Source: an uncultured Oscillospiraceae bacterium
GTDB lineage: Bacteria > Bacillota > Clostridia > Oscillospirales > Acutalibacteraceae
Assembly: GCA_900540275.1 (NCBI GenBank)
Contig: UQFO01000016.1
Span: forward strand, 1-48,841
Direction of reading: 5' to 3'
DNA length: 48,841 nucleotides
Shown one piece after another: positions 48,485 through 48,841 of this stretch (position 1 is its first letter; every line of letters begins with the position of its first letter). Made by a program: the position numbers and the translations under genes. Under the pieces are notes generated by a model. That model made no database searches. It had not been told where the DNA came from and saw only the letters and a program-made list of their open reading frames with translations.

Positions 48485-48561
48485 GGGCCATTAGCTCAGT
48501 TGGTTAGAGCAACCGGCTCATAACCGGTCGGTCCGGGGTTCGAGTCCCTGATGGCCCACCA
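48485..48561 (+). tRNA. tRNA with anticodon CAU, probably tRNA-Ile2
   Basis: A 77-base cloverleaf: acceptor GGGCCAT/ATGGCCC, anticodon loop CTCATAA (anticodon CAT 48519-48521), T arm GGGGTTCGAGTCCC, CCA encoded. Perfect acceptor pairing argues against an initiator tRNA. The TTAGCTCAGTTGGTTAGAGCA D arm with GGCTCATAACC in the anticodon arm matches Firmicute tRNA-Ile2, in which TilS changes C34 to lysidine to read AUA. Elongator tRNA-Met is the alternative. Confidence 0.9.
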
Positions 48562-48568
48562 TTGGAAA

Positions 48569-48606
48569 CCCAGACGAACACCCAAGACGAACACCCAAGA
48601 CGAACC
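48569..48606 (+). repeat. Three tandem 13-base repeats
   Basis: CCCAGACGAACA (48569-48580, one base shorter) is followed by CCCAAGACGAACA (48581-48593) and CCCAAGACGAACC (48594-48606), right after the tRNA. No gene is supportable here; a copy-number-variable repeat is the simplest reading. Confidence 0.75.
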
Positions 48607-48687
48607 CCGCGTACACAACCTGCATGTATCTTCTTTCTTCCGGGCACATTCGTTTTGGTTATAAAGTTTGTCAAATAACAAGGACGC

Positions 48688-48732
48688 AAAAATCCCCCGT
48701 AACGGTTTCTACACCGCTGCGGGGGATTTTTT
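48688..48732. terminator. Terminator after the tRNA
   Basis: AAAAATCCCCCG and CGGGGGATTTTT pair perfectly around an inner CGGT/ACCG stem, with T and A runs outside, so it can work in both directions. Confidence 0.85.
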
Positions 48733-48737
48733 GATAT

Positions 48738-48766
48738 TTGACTTTGTTGTTTACGCATGATACAAT
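48738..48766 (+). promoter_or_regulatory. Strong promoter at the right edge
   Basis: TTGACT (48738-48743), 17-base spacer, TACAAT (48761-48766). It reads out of the window with no start codon following in the remaining 75 bases. Confidence 0.75.
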
Positions 48767-48772
48767 ATTTAT

Positions 48773-48841
48773 AGCTTAGTGACCGTGTTGTAGTAACCTG
48801 CGGGTCTACAACCATATTGACCCCCCGCACCTCTCCATATT
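48773..48841 (+). ncRNA. Possible start of a structured RNA (6S-like), cut by the window end
   Basis: After the promoter there is no ribosome binding site or start. Instead, GTTGTAG and CTACAAC (about 48789-48814) form a hairpin with a loop containing AACCTG, followed by CATATTGACCCC. The AACCTG loop and TTGACC context recall Firmicute 6S RNA as I remember it. Only about 70 bases are visible, so the class is a guess. Confidence 0.35.

Noticed and set aside
48569..48606. Three 13-base tandem repeats considered as a CRISPR or attachment site
   Set aside because: There are no spacers between units, and the units do not copy the tRNA 3' end.
48496..48830. Two minus-strand frames covering the CAU tRNA, with GTRTPDRPVMSRLL-like sequence
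   Set aside because: Same kind of artefact: translation of the complementary strand of a tRNA gene and terminator.

Overview
The window looks like a chromosomal segment of an anaerobic Gram-positive of the Clostridia (Bacillota), probably an Oscillospiraceae/Ruminococcaceae-type gut bacterium. Supporting signs are strong AGGAGG-type ribosome binding sites, TTGACA/TATAAT promoters, the rpsO-pnp pair, a MurE-type ligase, BspA-like leucine-rich repeats, and two secreted proteins ending in type I dockerins. Most of the window has moderate GC. Two short stretches (about 1.49-2.1 kb and 38.3-39.4 kb) are clearly AT-richer and look acquired.

Left part (1-7.3 kb): the right portion of an IS481-type insertion sequence; a small divergent HTH / ribbon-helix-helix gene pair; a zinc-ribbon protein; pnp and rpsO; an XRE regulator; tRNA-Thr(CGU); and a membrane-anchored metallophosphoesterase.

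Centre (7.5-28.8 kb, all on the minus strand): a cell-surface polysaccharide locus of 20 genes that starts with the priming phosphoglycosyltransferase (28834) and ends with an iron-sulfur F420H2-dehydrogenase-like protein (7569). It holds five GT4, two GT2 and one GT32 glycosyltransferases, an EpsG-type membrane protein, a Wzx-type flippase, two hexapeptide acyltransferases, a membrane acyltransferase and a pyruvyltransferase. Its promoter-proximal end looks like a modification module: an HpcH/HpaI aldolase, an asparagine-synthase-like amide ligase without the glutaminase cysteine, a D-2-hydroxyacid dehydrogenase, a LicD phosphotransferase, and a fused LicC-like cytidylyltransferase / CobD-HisC-like PLP enzyme. 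The fusion plus LicD suggests that an aminoalcohol phosphate is made, activated as a CDP derivative and put on the glycan. An internal promoter at about 20.95 kb separates this module from the glycan-assembly genes. This locus is the best candidate for unusual chemistry in the window.

Right part (29-48.8 kb): an AlkD-like DNA repair gene; a maltodextrin-type ABC importer without its ATPase, plus a GH13 lipoprotein, with hairpins at three points in the operon; a MurE-like ligase; tRNA-Trp and tRNA-Thr(GGU); a small low-GC island (hairpin array, broken four-helix-bundle gene, divergent RHH/HTH pair, unknown 183-codon frame); a dockerin-bearing LRR protein and a dockerin-bearing GH13 amylase; MntP; a Na/Pi cotransporter; an ECF-type sigma factor with a proline-rich membrane partner; a tRNA with anticodon CAU (probably Ile2); and, at the right edge, a strong promoter reading into what may be the start of a structured RNA.

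No CRISPR array, riboswitch of a class I can recognise, rRNA gene or phage structural gene was seen.
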